In this document: positions 1 through 6,406 of the stretch, in pieces | Layout: every line of letters starts with the position of its first letter | How positions within the stretch are numbered: position 1 is the first letter of the stretch | Source: Hyphomicrobiales bacterium | GTDB taxonomy: Bacteria; Pseudomonadota; Alphaproteobacteria; Rhizobiales; Beijerinckiaceae | NCBI GenBank assembly: GCA_027489835.1 | Contig: JAIXZF010000428.1 | Location: 1 to 9,061, forward strand | Length of the DNA stretch: 9,061 nucleotides | Direction: 5' to 3' | The notes under the pieces: model-generated | Databases searched by the model: none | What the model was told of the DNA's origin: nothing | The model's input: the letters and a program-made list of their open reading frames with translations, nothing else | Program-made: the position numbers and the translations under genes

Positions 1-645
1 CGGCTGGATGAGGGCGCGCGCGCCTTCCTGCTGATGCGCTGGGGCTTCGTTCCGGGCTGGGTCAAGGACCTCAAGGCCTTCCCGCTGGTCATCAACGTGC
101 GCTCGGAGACGGTGCGCGAGAAGCCCTCCTTCCGGGCCGCCTTCACGCGCCGCCGCTGCCTCATGCCCGCGGACGGATTCTACGAATGGCGCCGGCTGGG
201 CAAGGACAACCAGGCCTTCCTGTTCCGGCGGCCCGACCTGGGGCCCTTCGGCTTTGCGGCCATCTGGGAGACGTGGCACTCCCCGGACGGGTCGGAGATC
301 GACACCGTGGCGCTGCTCAACACCCATGCCAACGGGCTGATGTCGGCGGTGCACGAGCGCTGCCCCGTCATCCTCGAGCCGGGGCAGTTCGACGCCTGGC
401 TCGATCCGGAGGCGAAGCCCGACACGGTCCACGCGCTGCTGAAGCCCCCGGCCGAGGACGCGCTGGAACTCCTGCGCATCGGGCCAGCGGTCAACAAGGT
501 CGCCAATGACGGTCCCGAGCTGCATGCGCCCTGGACCCCGCCCGAGGCGCCAGCTTCAGCTCAGCGCGGCGACGCCGTGGAGCCCGTGGCGAAGCCGAGG
601 GCCGCGCGCAAGGCAGGCGCGGGCGGTCAGGGTTCTCTTTTCTAG
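1..645 (+). CDS. SRAP-domain (YedK/HMCES-type) abasic-site DNA-protein crosslink protein, 5'-truncated by window edge
   Basis: The frame is open from base 1 to the TAG at 643-645, giving 214 visible residues. Family hallmarks are clear: MRWGFVPGW, then INVRSET (Asn32, window numbering), GFYEW (Glu62) and HERCPVIL (His118). Their spacing matches E. coli YedK Asn75, Glu105 and His160 within one residue, so about 43 N-terminal residues are missing, including the catalytic Cys2 exposed after Met removal. In the known family the Cys2 amine forms a stable crosslink with abasic sites in single-stranded DNA, shielding them during replication. An internal ATG at position 34 is possible but would lie inside the conserved domain, so it is not the start. 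After the domain comes a low-complexity Ala/Pro/Arg/Gly tail (about residues 180-209) ending in QGSLF, which resembles a beta-clamp-binding peptide. The gene converges on the M48 protease with 6 nt between the stop codons. Family assignment is firm; the start is not visible. Confidence 0.93.
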   Translation, partial: RLDEGARAFLLMRWGFVPGWVKDLKAFPLVINVRSETVREKPSFRAAFTRRRCLMPADGFYEWRRLGKDNQAFLFRRPDLGPFGFAAIWETWHSPDGSEIDTVALLNTHANGLMSAVHERCPVILEPGQFDAWLDPEAKPDTVHALLKPPAEDALELLRIGPAVNKVANDGPELHAPWTPPEAPASAQRGDAVEPVAKPRAARKAGAGGQGSLF

Positions 646-651
646 GATCGC

Positions 652-1695
652 TTAGGACTGGCGTGGACCCCAGGGCCCGCGCGACTGGACGATGGAGGGG
701 AGGTCCGGCCTCAGCGCCATCGCCGCGGGCTTCGGCGGCAGCCGGCCGCCGGCCGTGTTGATGAGCGCCTGCACCCGCTTCGAGATCGAGGGGTGGGTCG
801 AGAAGATGTCCGACATGTCGTCGGGATCGTTCTCGAAGCACATGTCCATCACGCCGGACGGCACGCCCTCGATGTCGGCGCGGCCCGAGATCTTCAGCAG
901 CGCCGAGATCATGGCGTCGGGGTTCTTGGTCAGTTCCACCGCGCCGGCGTCGGCGAGGTATTCGCGCGATCGCGACAGCGAGAAGCGGATCACGGAGGCG
1001 AGGACGCCCGCGACCGCCATGATGAGGATGCCGATCAGGATCGCCGCGCCCGCGCCCTTGTTGTCGCTGGAAGAGGAGCGCGACGAGCCCGAGAAGCGCA
1101 GGCCGCGGAAGGCGATCTCCGACAGGAAGGACAGCACGCCCGCGACGACAACGGCGATGACCATCAGCTTCACGTCACCGTTGCGGATATGGGTCAGCTC
1201 ATGCGCGAGCACGGCTTCGACCTCGTGCCTGTCCAGCTGCTCGAGCAGGCCCCGCGTGACCGTGACGGTGAACTGCTTCTCGTTTACGCCGGAAGCGAAG
1301 GCGTTGAGCGCCTGGTCCTCGACGATCATCAGCTTGGGCACGGTCATGCCGCGCGAGATGCACAGATTTTCCAGCATCTCGTAGAGCTCGGGCGCCTCGC
1401 CGCGCTCCAGCCCCTTGGCCCCGGTCACCGCGCCGATGATGGCGACGTTCACCTGGTAGGCGACGACGATCCAAAGCCCGACGCCGATGGTGATCAGGGG
1501 CAGCGCCATGATGAAGTTGGCCATGGCGTGGCGGAAGGGATCGACGCCCCTGGGCACGCCCATCACGCCCGTGGCCGCGAGGATGCCGCCGAAGCTGGCG
1601 AGATAGGCGAGCAGGAACAGGCCGACCAGCAGCAGCCGCGAGCGGAGGCGGTTGTTGCGGATATGGGTGTAGAGGCCGAACGCCTCGCCAATCAT
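652..1695 (-). CDS. htpX: HtpX-like M48 family membrane zinc metalloprotease
   Basis: This 347-residue protein is probably an inner-membrane zinc endopeptidase of family M48 acting on misfolded or damaged membrane proteins. Seen in the sequence: an N-terminal hydrophobic segment (about 20-42) and a second (about 58-82); the zinc motif HELTH at 165-169 followed by IRNGD; the third zinc ligand Glu245 in SREYLADAGA; two more hydrophobic stretches (about 173-195 and 216-238); and a conserved STHPS motif with His301. Between the last two membrane segments is a serine-rich loop (202-210). It is longer than E. coli HtpX (about 290 residues), with the extra length in the Ser-rich loop and a Pro-rich C-terminal tail. 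The ATG at 1693-1695 follows a GGGGG ribosome-binding site and lies 29 nt after the lemA stop, so the two genes are probably co-transcribed. The symbol is by similarity; a closely related M48B paralogue is possible. Confidence 0.93.
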   Translation of the reverse strand: MIGEAFGLYTHIRNNRLRSRLLLVGLFLLAYLASFGGILAATGVMGVPRGVDPFRHAMANFIMALPLITIGVGLWIVVAYQVNVAIIGAVTGAKGLERGEAPELYEMLENLCISRGMTVPKLMIVEDQALNAFASGVNEKQFTVTVTRGLLEQLDRHEVEAVLAHELTHIRNGDVKLMVIAVVVAGVLSFLSEIAFRGLRFSGSSRSSSSDNKGAGAAILIGILIMAVAGVLASVIRFSLSRSREYLADAGAVELTKNPDAMISALLKISGRADIEGVPSGVMDMCFENDPDDMSDIFSTHPSISKRVQALINTAGGRLPPKPAAMALRPDLPSIVQSRGPWGPRQS

Positions 1696-1724
1696 GGCCA
1701 GCCCCCGCGATCAGCGCAGCGGCG

Positions 1725-2285
1725 TCAGAACTTGACGGTCGGGGCCACGTCGATCTCGGTGCGCTTCGCCTCGCCGAGGTCGAAGAACTCGCGCGGCTGG
1801 AAGCCGAACTTGCTGGCGAAGAACACGGCCGGGACCGATTCGATCTGCGAGTTGTATTCGCCGACGGCGTTGTTGAAGAAGCGGCGCGCGGCCGAGAGCT
1901 TGTCCTCGACGCTGCCCAGATCTTCCTGCAGCTTGAGGAAGTTGGTGTTGGCCTTGAGCTCGGGGTAGGCCTCGGCCAGCGCCATCAGCCGGCCGACAGC
2001 GCCCGAAAGCTGCTGCTCGGCCTGCGCCTGCGCCTGCGGGCCCGAGGCGCTCATCGCCCCATTGCGGGCCTTAATGACGGCGTCGAAGGTTTCCTTCTCG
2101 TGCGTCGCATAACCCTTCACCGTCTCGACGAGGTTCGGGATCAGATCGTGGCGCTGCTTGAGCTGGACGTCGATGTCGGCGAAGGCCTGGTCGGCGCGGC
2201 GCCTGAGCGTGACCATGGTGTTGTAGGCGCTGACCAGATAGGCGCCGATCGCCACGATGATCGCCAGCAAGATCCAGCCTGTCAT
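1725..2285 (-). CDS. lemA: LemA family membrane-anchored protein
   Basis: The product is 186 residues, normal for the family. It has one N-terminal membrane anchor (about residues 3-20) followed by a helical LemA domain. Family signatures visible are YNTMVTLRRRADQAFADIDV (21-40), QRHDLIPNLVETVKGYA (44-60), AYPELKANTNF (106-116) and GFQPREFF (161-168). The biochemical role of LemA proteins is poorly defined. They are repeatedly found beside HtpX-like M48 proteases, as here, and are thought to act with them at the membrane. The frame stays open further upstream, but the ATG at 2283-2285 is chosen for three reasons: it begins the hydrophobic anchor directly, it is preceded by a strong AGGGGG Shine-Dalgarno (complement of 2290-2296), and the upstream 37 codons look like intergenic sequence. 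It is first in an operon with the downstream M48 protease and divergent from the HAD gene. Confidence 0.94.
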   Translation of the reverse strand: MTGWILLAIIVAIGAYLVSAYNTMVTLRRRADQAFADIDVQLKQRHDLIPNLVETVKGYATHEKETFDAVIKARNGAMSASGPQAQAQAEQQLSGAVGRLMALAEAYPELKANTNFLKLQEDLGSVEDKLSAARRFFNNAVGEYNSQIESVPAVFFASKFGFQPREFFDLGEAKRTEIDVAPTVKF

Positions 2286-2489
2286 GACATCCCCCTTTTC
2301 ATGCGGCCAACCGGGCCATGCTCCGGAGCGGGCACCATGCCCATGCGCGCCGCCAACCGCAAGAGCCGCGCCGGATGCGCGGCGGGAACCAGTCAAGGGC
2401 CAGCCCGTTCTGGCTTAGGCCCGGCAAGCGGGCCAGACGGCCATGCGCTTGTCCTTGCGGCGCGGCCGGGGCTTCGGAGAGATCGACGG
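2286..2489. promoter_or_regulatory. Divergent intergenic region between lemA and the HAD-APH pair
   Basis: This 204-nt non-coding stretch must hold the promoters for lemA (leftward) and for the HAD phosphatase (rightward). It has a 7-bp perfect GC stem with a 5-nt loop (2365-2371 pairing with 2377-2383) and a weaker GCCCG/CGGGC pairing around 2402-2433. No -35/-10 pair convincing enough to call was found on either strand; a lone TTGACT (minus strand, 2391-2396) lacks a matching -10 at the right spacing. The sequence GGCTTAGGCC (2412-2421) loosely resembles the block found upstream of the transketolase genes. No small gene with a credible ribosome-binding site was seen. Confidence 0.55.
2476..2481 (+). 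promoter_or_regulatory. Shine-Dalgarno deciding the GTG start of the HAD phosphatase
   Basis: GGAGAG lies 8 nt before a GTG at 2490-2492. The reading frame is open back past position 2100, but the earlier ATGs overlap lemA or its promoter region and lack a comparable site. The GTG start places the first catalytic Asp at residue 27, about where short HAD proteins carry it. Confidence 0.7.
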
Positions 2490-3401
2490 GTGCTGACCTC
2501 CCATGATGACGAGCTGCGCCGGTTCATCGCCGAGACGCGCTTTCGCGACCAGGGCTGGATCGTGACGGACCTCGACGGCACCGCGATCCACGAGTTCGAG
2601 GGCCGCATCGCCATTCCCGACGTCGTCTCGCACGGGCTCAAGGCGCTGAGCGAGCGGGGCCGGCCTGTCGTGCTCAACACGCTGCGCTTCCCGCTCAACG
2701 TCATCCGCACCTTCGGCCGCGAGTGGAACGCCATCACCAACGCGCCGCTTCCGCTGATCTCTCTCAATGGCAGCGTCACGGGCTATCTGGCGCCGGGCGA
2801 CGACGACGTCATGAGCTTCCGCGAGATCGACGCGGCGCCGCTCGGCCCGGCCGACATCGACGAGGTGTTGGAAGGCATCGAGGGCCTTGTCGCCAGCGGG
2901 ATCAACGATCTCGTGCTGTTCCACTATCCACGCGACTGGACGGCGGGCGAACGCATCTGGACGCCGCTGGAGGAGAACATCGCGCGCCTGAGCGAGAAAT
3001 ACCGCAGCGCGAGCCTCGTCCATGCCGGCGCGACGTCGGCCCTCCGGGACGCCCTCGTCCGCGAGGAGCCGTGCATGATGCTGCTGCTGGTCGACGCGCC
3101 CGAGGACCGGCTCATGGCGTACCAGCACGCCAAGCGGTCCAGCTTCATCACGGCCAAGGGCGTCGACAAGCTCACGGGCCTCACGCGCCTGGCGCAACGC
3201 CTCGGCCTCGACCCGGCCGAGGCCGTTGGCGCCGGCGACACGCCGATGGACAGCTTCCTGTCCGGCGTCGGGCTGTCGATCCGGGTCGGCCCGATCGAAC
3301 TCGAATTCAAGGGGCTGACCGGCGCCATCGCGGTGCCGGACTCGCTCGCGCTCGGGGAGCTGTTCTTCCGCCTGGCGAACCTGCTGGACGGGAGGGACTG
3401 A
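2490..3401 (+). CDS. HAD-superfamily hydrolase, Cof/type IIB-like (probable small-molecule phosphatase)
   Basis: The 303-residue product carries all four HAD motifs. Motif I is VTDLDGT, with nucleophile Asp27 and acid/base Asp29. Motif II is VLNTLR with Thr64. Motif III is the lysine of GVDKLTGL (Lys227; Lys223 is close by). Motif IV is GAGDTPMD with Asp250 and Asp254. The C2-type cap between motifs II and III and the SLNGS segment (91-95) suggest the Cof/sucrose-phosphatase branch (type IIB), which hydrolyses sugar phosphates and similar metabolites; the substrate cannot be read from the sequence. It is probably cytosolic, with no signal peptide. The GTG start is supported by GGAGAG 8 nt upstream. 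Its TGA overlaps the ATG of the next gene by one base (TGATG at 3399-3403), implying translational coupling with the phosphotransferase. The C-terminal half also resembles mannosyl-phosphoglycerate and sucrose-6-phosphate phosphatases, so either substrate class is conceivable. Confidence 0.85.
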   Translation: MLTSHDDELRRFIAETRFRDQGWIVTDLDGTAIHEFEGRIAIPDVVSHGLKALSERGRPVVLNTLRFPLNVIRTFGREWNAITNAPLPLISLNGSVTGYLAPGDDDVMSFREIDAAPLGPADIDEVLEGIEGLVASGINDLVLFHYPRDWTAGERIWTPLEENIARLSEKYRSASLVHAGATSALRDALVREEPCMMLLLVDAPEDRLMAYQHAKRSSFITAKGVDKLTGLTRLAQRLGLDPAEAVGAGDTPMDSFLSGVGLSIRVGPIELEFKGLTGAIAVPDSLALGELFFRLANLLDGRD

Positions 3402-4372
3402 TGGCCAGGACCGCAGGCGCGGCTCGCGCCAGGCGCGAACGATCCGAAAACGAACAGGATGCGCGCAGCATCGAAGGCTATGTGCGCGACATCGTGCGCC
3501 GCTACTTCTCAACCGCTCCCAAACGCATCGAGGCGCTGGGAGGCGGGATCACCAATCATGTCTACGCCGTGGACCATCCCGACGGACAGTTCATCGTCCG
3601 CATGGGCGCGACGCCGGCCAAGGTGAAGGAGTTCCTGAAGGAGCAATGGGCGATCGCGAGGGCGGCCGAGGTCGGCGTGCCGTCCGCCGAGGTGCTGCAG
3701 GTGGGGACCGAGGCCGCGCCCCTGCCCTACATGATCATGCGCAAGGTCGACGGGACCGAGGCGACCCATCACCCGGACCGCGTCGCCATCCTGCGGGAGA
3801 TGGGCCGGCTCACCAGGCTGATCCACGGGGTCAGGACGTCGGGGTTCGGCCACACCTTCGACTGGTCGAACGATCTGCTCTCCCGCAACGAGACCTGGAA
3901 GGACTATCTGCAGGACGAGTTGAAGGTCGGGACGAGGCTCGACGTGCTCGAGGAGCACGAGCTCCTCGACAAGGCGGCCATGAAGCGGCTCCGGGCCATC
4001 TGGCGCGAGGTGGAGGGCTGGAAGAAGCCGCCATCGCTTAACCATGGCGACATGCGGCTCAAGAACGTCATGGTCGACGACAAGGGCGCCGTCACCGCCG
4101 TTATCGACTGGGAGTTCTGCTCCTCGAACGTGGCGCCCTACTGGGACCTGTCGTTGACGCTGCACGATCTGTCCATCGACGCCAAGCAGGAGTACCTCGC
4201 CGGCTACGGGCTGAGCGCGGCGGAAATCCGCGAGGCCGCTCCGGTGATCAAGGCGATCAACATCGTCAATTACGCCCATGTCATCGAGGCGGCGATCAAG
4301 GACAAGGACCGCGACCGGATCGATCATTTCCGCGTCAGGCTCTCGGGCGCTCTCGACCTCTACGCCATCTGA
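3401..4372 (+). CDS. APH/choline-kinase-fold phosphotransferase, substrate unknown
   Basis: The 323-residue product has the protein-kinase-like fold of the APH family. Residues 1-20 are a basic, probably disordered leader. The nucleotide-binding lobe begins with GGGITNHVYAV (47-57), where GGGI replaces the glycine-rich loop, and FIVRMG (64-69) supplies the usual basic strand. The catalytic loop is LNHGDMRLKNVMV (213-225), with Asp217 as base and Asn222 as metal ligand. AVIDWE (233-238) holds the DFG-equivalent Asp236. These features match choline/ethanolamine kinase-like and generic APH proteins more than clinical aminoglycoside kinases, so antibiotic resistance is not implied; the natural substrate is probably a small alcohol, amine or sugar. 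The start at 3401 overlaps the HAD stop and has GGAGGG (3391-3396) just upstream. The same frame is open far upstream, but that part is antiparallel noise inside the HAD gene. Confidence 0.87.
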   Translation: MARTAGAARARRERSENEQDARSIEGYVRDIVRRYFSTAPKRIEALGGGITNHVYAVDHPDGQFIVRMGATPAKVKEFLKEQWAIARAAEVGVPSAEVLQVGTEAAPLPYMIMRKVDGTEATHHPDRVAILREMGRLTRLIHGVRTSGFGHTFDWSNDLLSRNETWKDYLQDELKVGTRLDVLEEHELLDKAAMKRLRAIWREVEGWKKPPSLNHGDMRLKNVMVDDKGAVTAVIDWEFCSSNVAPYWDLSLTLHDLSIDAKQEYLAGYGLSAAEIREAAPVIKAINIVNYAHVIEAAIKDKDRDRIDHFRVRLSGALDLYAI

Positions 4373-4383
4373 CCGCTTCGTGC

Positions 4384-4402
4384 CGGGCGCGTTTCGCGCC
4401 TG
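4384..4402 (+). terminator. GC-rich hairpin downstream of the HAD-APH pair, without a T tract
   Basis: GGCGCG (4386-4391) pairs perfectly with CGCGCC (4395-4400) across a TTT loop, extended by a G-T and a C-G pair to 4384/4402. It starts 11 nt after the phosphotransferase stop, which suits a transcription end. There is no following T run, so it would be a non-canonical or partial terminator, or a structure protecting the mRNA end. It could also lie in the leader of the next gene. Confidence 0.4.
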
Positions 4403-4445
4403 CCGGCGATGATCTAGGATGGCCCGTCGTCAGAAGGGCGGGCCA

Positions 4446-5438
4446 ATGCGCAACCTCATCACGGATGTTCCGGGCGTGCTTGTCGGCCAGGCCGAGGATG
4501 AGCGGCTTGCCTCCGGGGTGACGGTCATCCGCTTCGATGAGCCGGTCGTGGCGTCGTGCACCATATCGGGCGGCGCGCCAGGCGGCTTCGACACGGCGCT
4601 GCTCGAGCCCGGCATGACGGTCGAACGGGTCGACGCGATCTTCCTGTCGGGAGGATCGGCCTTCGGGCTCGCGGCTGGCGTGGGCGTCCAGGCGGCGCTG
4701 CGTGGACAGGGACGGGGCCTCGCCGTCGGTCCGGCCAGGGTGCCGATCGTCACCGGCGCCATCCTGTTCGACCTGCTCAATGGCGGCGACAAGGGCTGGG
4801 GGCGCTTTTCGCCCTATGCCGAGCTCGGATTCGCTGCGACCGAAGCCGCGGCCGCCGGCTTCGCGCTCGGCACCGCCGGCGCGGGCCATGGCTCGACCAC
4901 CGCCAACCTCAAGGGCGGCATCGGCTCGGCCAGCGCCGTGACGCCGTCCGGCTTCCTCGTCGGCGCGATCGTGGCGGTCAACGCCATCGGCGTCGCGACC
5001 ATGGGCGACAGCCCGCATTTCTGGGCGGCGCCGTATGAGGTGGGCGACGAGTTCGGCGGGCTGGGCATGGGCTCGCCCGCCTCCTCCGGTGCGCTGCGCG
5101 TGCGCGTCAAGGGCGACGGGCCTGCGACCACCATCGCCTGCGTGGTCACCGACGCCGACATCAGCCGGGCCGAGGCCAGGAGGCTGGCGCTGATGGCCGA
5201 TGACGGGCTGGCCCGCGCCATCCGGCCCGCGCACGCGCCCTTCGACGGCGACACCGTGTTCTTCGCCGGCACGGGCCGGCGGCGGCTTGGGTCCAACGCG
5301 GCGCGTGACGTCACGGAGATCGGCGCGGTCGCGGCGGACTGCCTCGCCCGAGCGGTCGCGCGCGGCATCTTCGAAGCGCGGGCGCTGCCGTTCGCGGGCG
5401 CGCTGCCGGGCTGGAAGGACCGCTTCGGCATCCGCTGA
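4446..5438 (+). CDS. P1 family (S58, DmpA/BapA-type) self-processing aminopeptidase
   Basis: The 330-residue product belongs to the Ntn-fold S58 peptidases, which cleave themselves into two chains and then act as aminopeptidases, some on D-amino-acid or beta-amino-acid peptides. Seen: the typical opening MRNLITDVPGVLVGQA; SGGSAFGLAAGVGVQ; KGGIGSAS; FLVGAIVAVNAIGVA; and the processing-site segment ATTIACVVTDAD, with Thr228 (or neighbouring Thr229) as the predicted nucleophile. Cleavage there would leave an alpha chain of about 227 and a beta chain of about 103 residues. The residue before the nucleophile is Ala, where many relatives have Asn or Gly. No signal peptide is seen, so it is probably cytosolic. 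An in-frame ATG at 4419 would add nine residues, but the ATG at 4446 gives the family-typical N-terminus and follows an AAGGGCGGG stretch (4434-4442). It sits between two operons and may be monocistronic. Confidence 0.9.
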   Translation: MRNLITDVPGVLVGQAEDERLASGVTVIRFDEPVVASCTISGGAPGGFDTALLEPGMTVERVDAIFLSGGSAFGLAAGVGVQAALRGQGRGLAVGPARVPIVTGAILFDLLNGGDKGWGRFSPYAELGFAATEAAAAGFALGTAGAGHGSTTANLKGGIGSASAVTPSGFLVGAIVAVNAIGVATMGDSPHFWAAPYEVGDEFGGLGMGSPASSGALRVRVKGDGPATTIACVVTDADISRAEARRLALMADDGLARAIRPAHAPFDGDTVFFAGTGRRRLGSNAARDVTEIGAVAADCLARAVARGIFEARALPFAGALPGWKDRFGIR

Positions 5439-5463
5439 AGCCAGGGGCCCGCCGATTGCCCCG

Positions 5464-5475
5464 CTGCGCGCGCAG
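5464..5475. repeat. 12-bp perfect palindrome in the transketolase upstream region
   Basis: CTGCGCGCGCAG is its own reverse complement. It lies between the candidate -35 (TTGCCC) and -10 elements of the transketolase promoter, where a repressor could bind. The alternating GC core makes chance occurrence quite possible in DNA this GC-rich. Confidence 0.35.
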
Positions 5476-5476
5476 A

Positions 5477-5492
5477 TGCTACCCCTAGGCCT
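5477..5492 (+). promoter_or_regulatory. Candidate promoter/operator block upstream of the split transketolase genes
   Basis: The block TGCTACCC-CT-AGGCCT ends 46 nt before the transketolase start codon. TTGCCC at 5456-5461 with CTACCC at 5479-5484 gives a 17-nt spacer, and TG precedes the TAC, resembling an extended -10. Fourteen of its 16 bases recur in the same orientation upstream of the racemase gene (minus strand, 8634-8649). It is read here as a sigma70-type promoter, perhaps overlapping an operator. Confidence 0.45.
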
Positions 5493-5538
5493 CAGCGGAA
5501 CGCGCCGGCAGACAAGGCGCGACGGGGGAGACCGACCG

Positions 5539-6405
5539 ATGGACGGAACTGACGACTCGGCCACGCCTGCGCGGGCCGGAAACCGGCTTCATGCCGAGCT
5601 CGCGCGGCGCGCGCGCAACATCCGGCGCCATGCGGTGCGGATGGGCGAGGTTCAGGGGCAGGGCTACGTCGCCCAGGCGCTCGGCTTCGCGGACGTGCTG
5701 GCGGCGCTCTACTTCCAGGCGCTGCGCTACAGGCCGGAGGATCCCGCCTGGGAGGACCGCGACCGCTGCCTGCTCTCGATGGGCCATTACGCCATCGCGC
5801 TCTACGCCGCGCTGATCGAGGCGGGGATCCTGCCCGAGAACGAGATCGAGACCTACGGCTCCGACGACAGCCGCTTGCCGATGTCGGGGATGGCCAGCTA
5901 CACGCCCGGCATGGAGGTATCGGGCGGTTCGCTCGGCCAGGGACTGCCCGTCGCCATCGGCATCTGCCTCGGGCTCAAGCGCAAGGCCTCGCGCTCCTTC
6001 GTCTACAACCTGCTCTCCGATGGCGAGCTCGACGAGGGCTCCACCTGGGAGGCGGCCCAGTCGGCCAGCCACTGGAAGCTCGACAACCTGATCGCGGTCG
6101 TCGACGTCAACAACCAGCAGGCCGACGGGCCCTCTTCGCAGGTGATGTCCTTCGAGCCGCTCGAGGAGCGCTGGCGCAGCTTCGGCTGGGAGGTCCGCCG
6201 CGTCGACGGCAACGACATCGCGGCGGTGTCGGACGCGCTGGCCGCGATGCGGGAGCTCAACGACCCCAAGCCGCGCGTCGTGATCTGCGACACGCGGATG
6301 GGGCGCGGCGTATCCTTCCTCGAAGCGCGCGAGAAGACGCATTTCATCCGCGTCGATCCGCATGAATGGGCGCTGGCGCTCGACGAGCTTTCCGAGGAAG
6401 CCTGA
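5539..6405 (+). CDS. Split transketolase-like enzyme, N-terminal (thiamine diphosphate/Mg-binding) subunit
   Basis: The 288-residue product matches the PP domain of transketolase. It binds Mg-thiamine diphosphate and works with the next gene's product. Seen: EDRDRCLLSMGHYAIALYA with His83; TPGMEVSGGSLGQGLPVAIG (122-141); the cofactor motif SDGELDEG (160-167) and VVDVNN (187-192), giving Asp161 and Asn191 as Mg ligands; and GRGVSF with His268 in KTHF near the C-terminus. Oddities: the classical GHPGG is replaced by GYVAQ (42-46), losing a substrate-binding His; the PGHP histidine region reads MSGMAS (115-120); and GDG is SDG. Cofactor residues remain, so it is probably active, but on a substrate other than ordinary pentose phosphates. 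Two-subunit transketolases in specialised sugar pathways (for example apulose-4-phosphate transketolase) are precedents. The ATG at 5539 follows GGGGGAG (5524-5530) by 8 nt. Confidence 0.9.
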   Translation: MDGTDDSATPARAGNRLHAELARRARNIRRHAVRMGEVQGQGYVAQALGFADVLAALYFQALRYRPEDPAWEDRDRCLLSMGHYAIALYAALIEAGILPENEIETYGSDDSRLPMSGMASYTPGMEVSGGSLGQGLPVAIGICLGLKRKASRSFVYNLLSDGELDEGSTWEAAQSASHWKLDNLIAVVDVNNQQADGPSSQVMSFEPLEERWRSFGWEVRRVDGNDIAAVSDALAAMRELNDPKPRVVICDTRMGRGVSFLEAREKTHFIRVDPHEWALALDELSEEA

Positions 6406-6406
6406 T

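Noticed and set aside
793..1968. Long plus-strand open frame antisense to the M48 protease and lemA
   Set aside because: The translation is His/Asp/Arg/Gly-rich without motifs, as expected opposite a GC-rich gene; both minus-strand genes are certain.
2365..2383. 7-bp hairpin in the lemA/HAD intergenic region as an attenuator or operator
   Set aside because: A short all-GC stem is expected by chance in this composition, and there is no associated T tract or leader peptide.
2286..2396. Longer lemA reading with 37 extra N-terminal residues
   Set aside because: It would put a low-complexity segment before the membrane anchor, and it ignores the strong ribosome-binding site directly before the ATG at 2283-2285.
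2391..2396. TTGACT on the minus strand as a lemA -35 box
   Set aside because: The sequence 16-18 nt downstream is CGGCGC-like, with no resemblance to a -10 element.
2723..3400. Long upstream extension of the phosphotransferase frame through the HAD gene
   Set aside because: It overlaps a HAD gene with all catalytic motifs, and its translation is low-complexity Arg/Gly/Pro typical of a shadow frame in GC-rich DNA. The true start is the ATG at 3401.
3401..4372. Aminoglycoside resistance gene
   Set aside because: Only the general APH-fold catalytic motifs are present. The coupling to a HAD phosphatase and the absence of mobile elements argue for a metabolic substrate.
4335..5564. Long minus-strand open frame opposite the P1 peptidase
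   Set aside because: It has shadow-frame composition and no motif, and it spans two intergenic regions; the plus-strand peptidase explains the coding bias.
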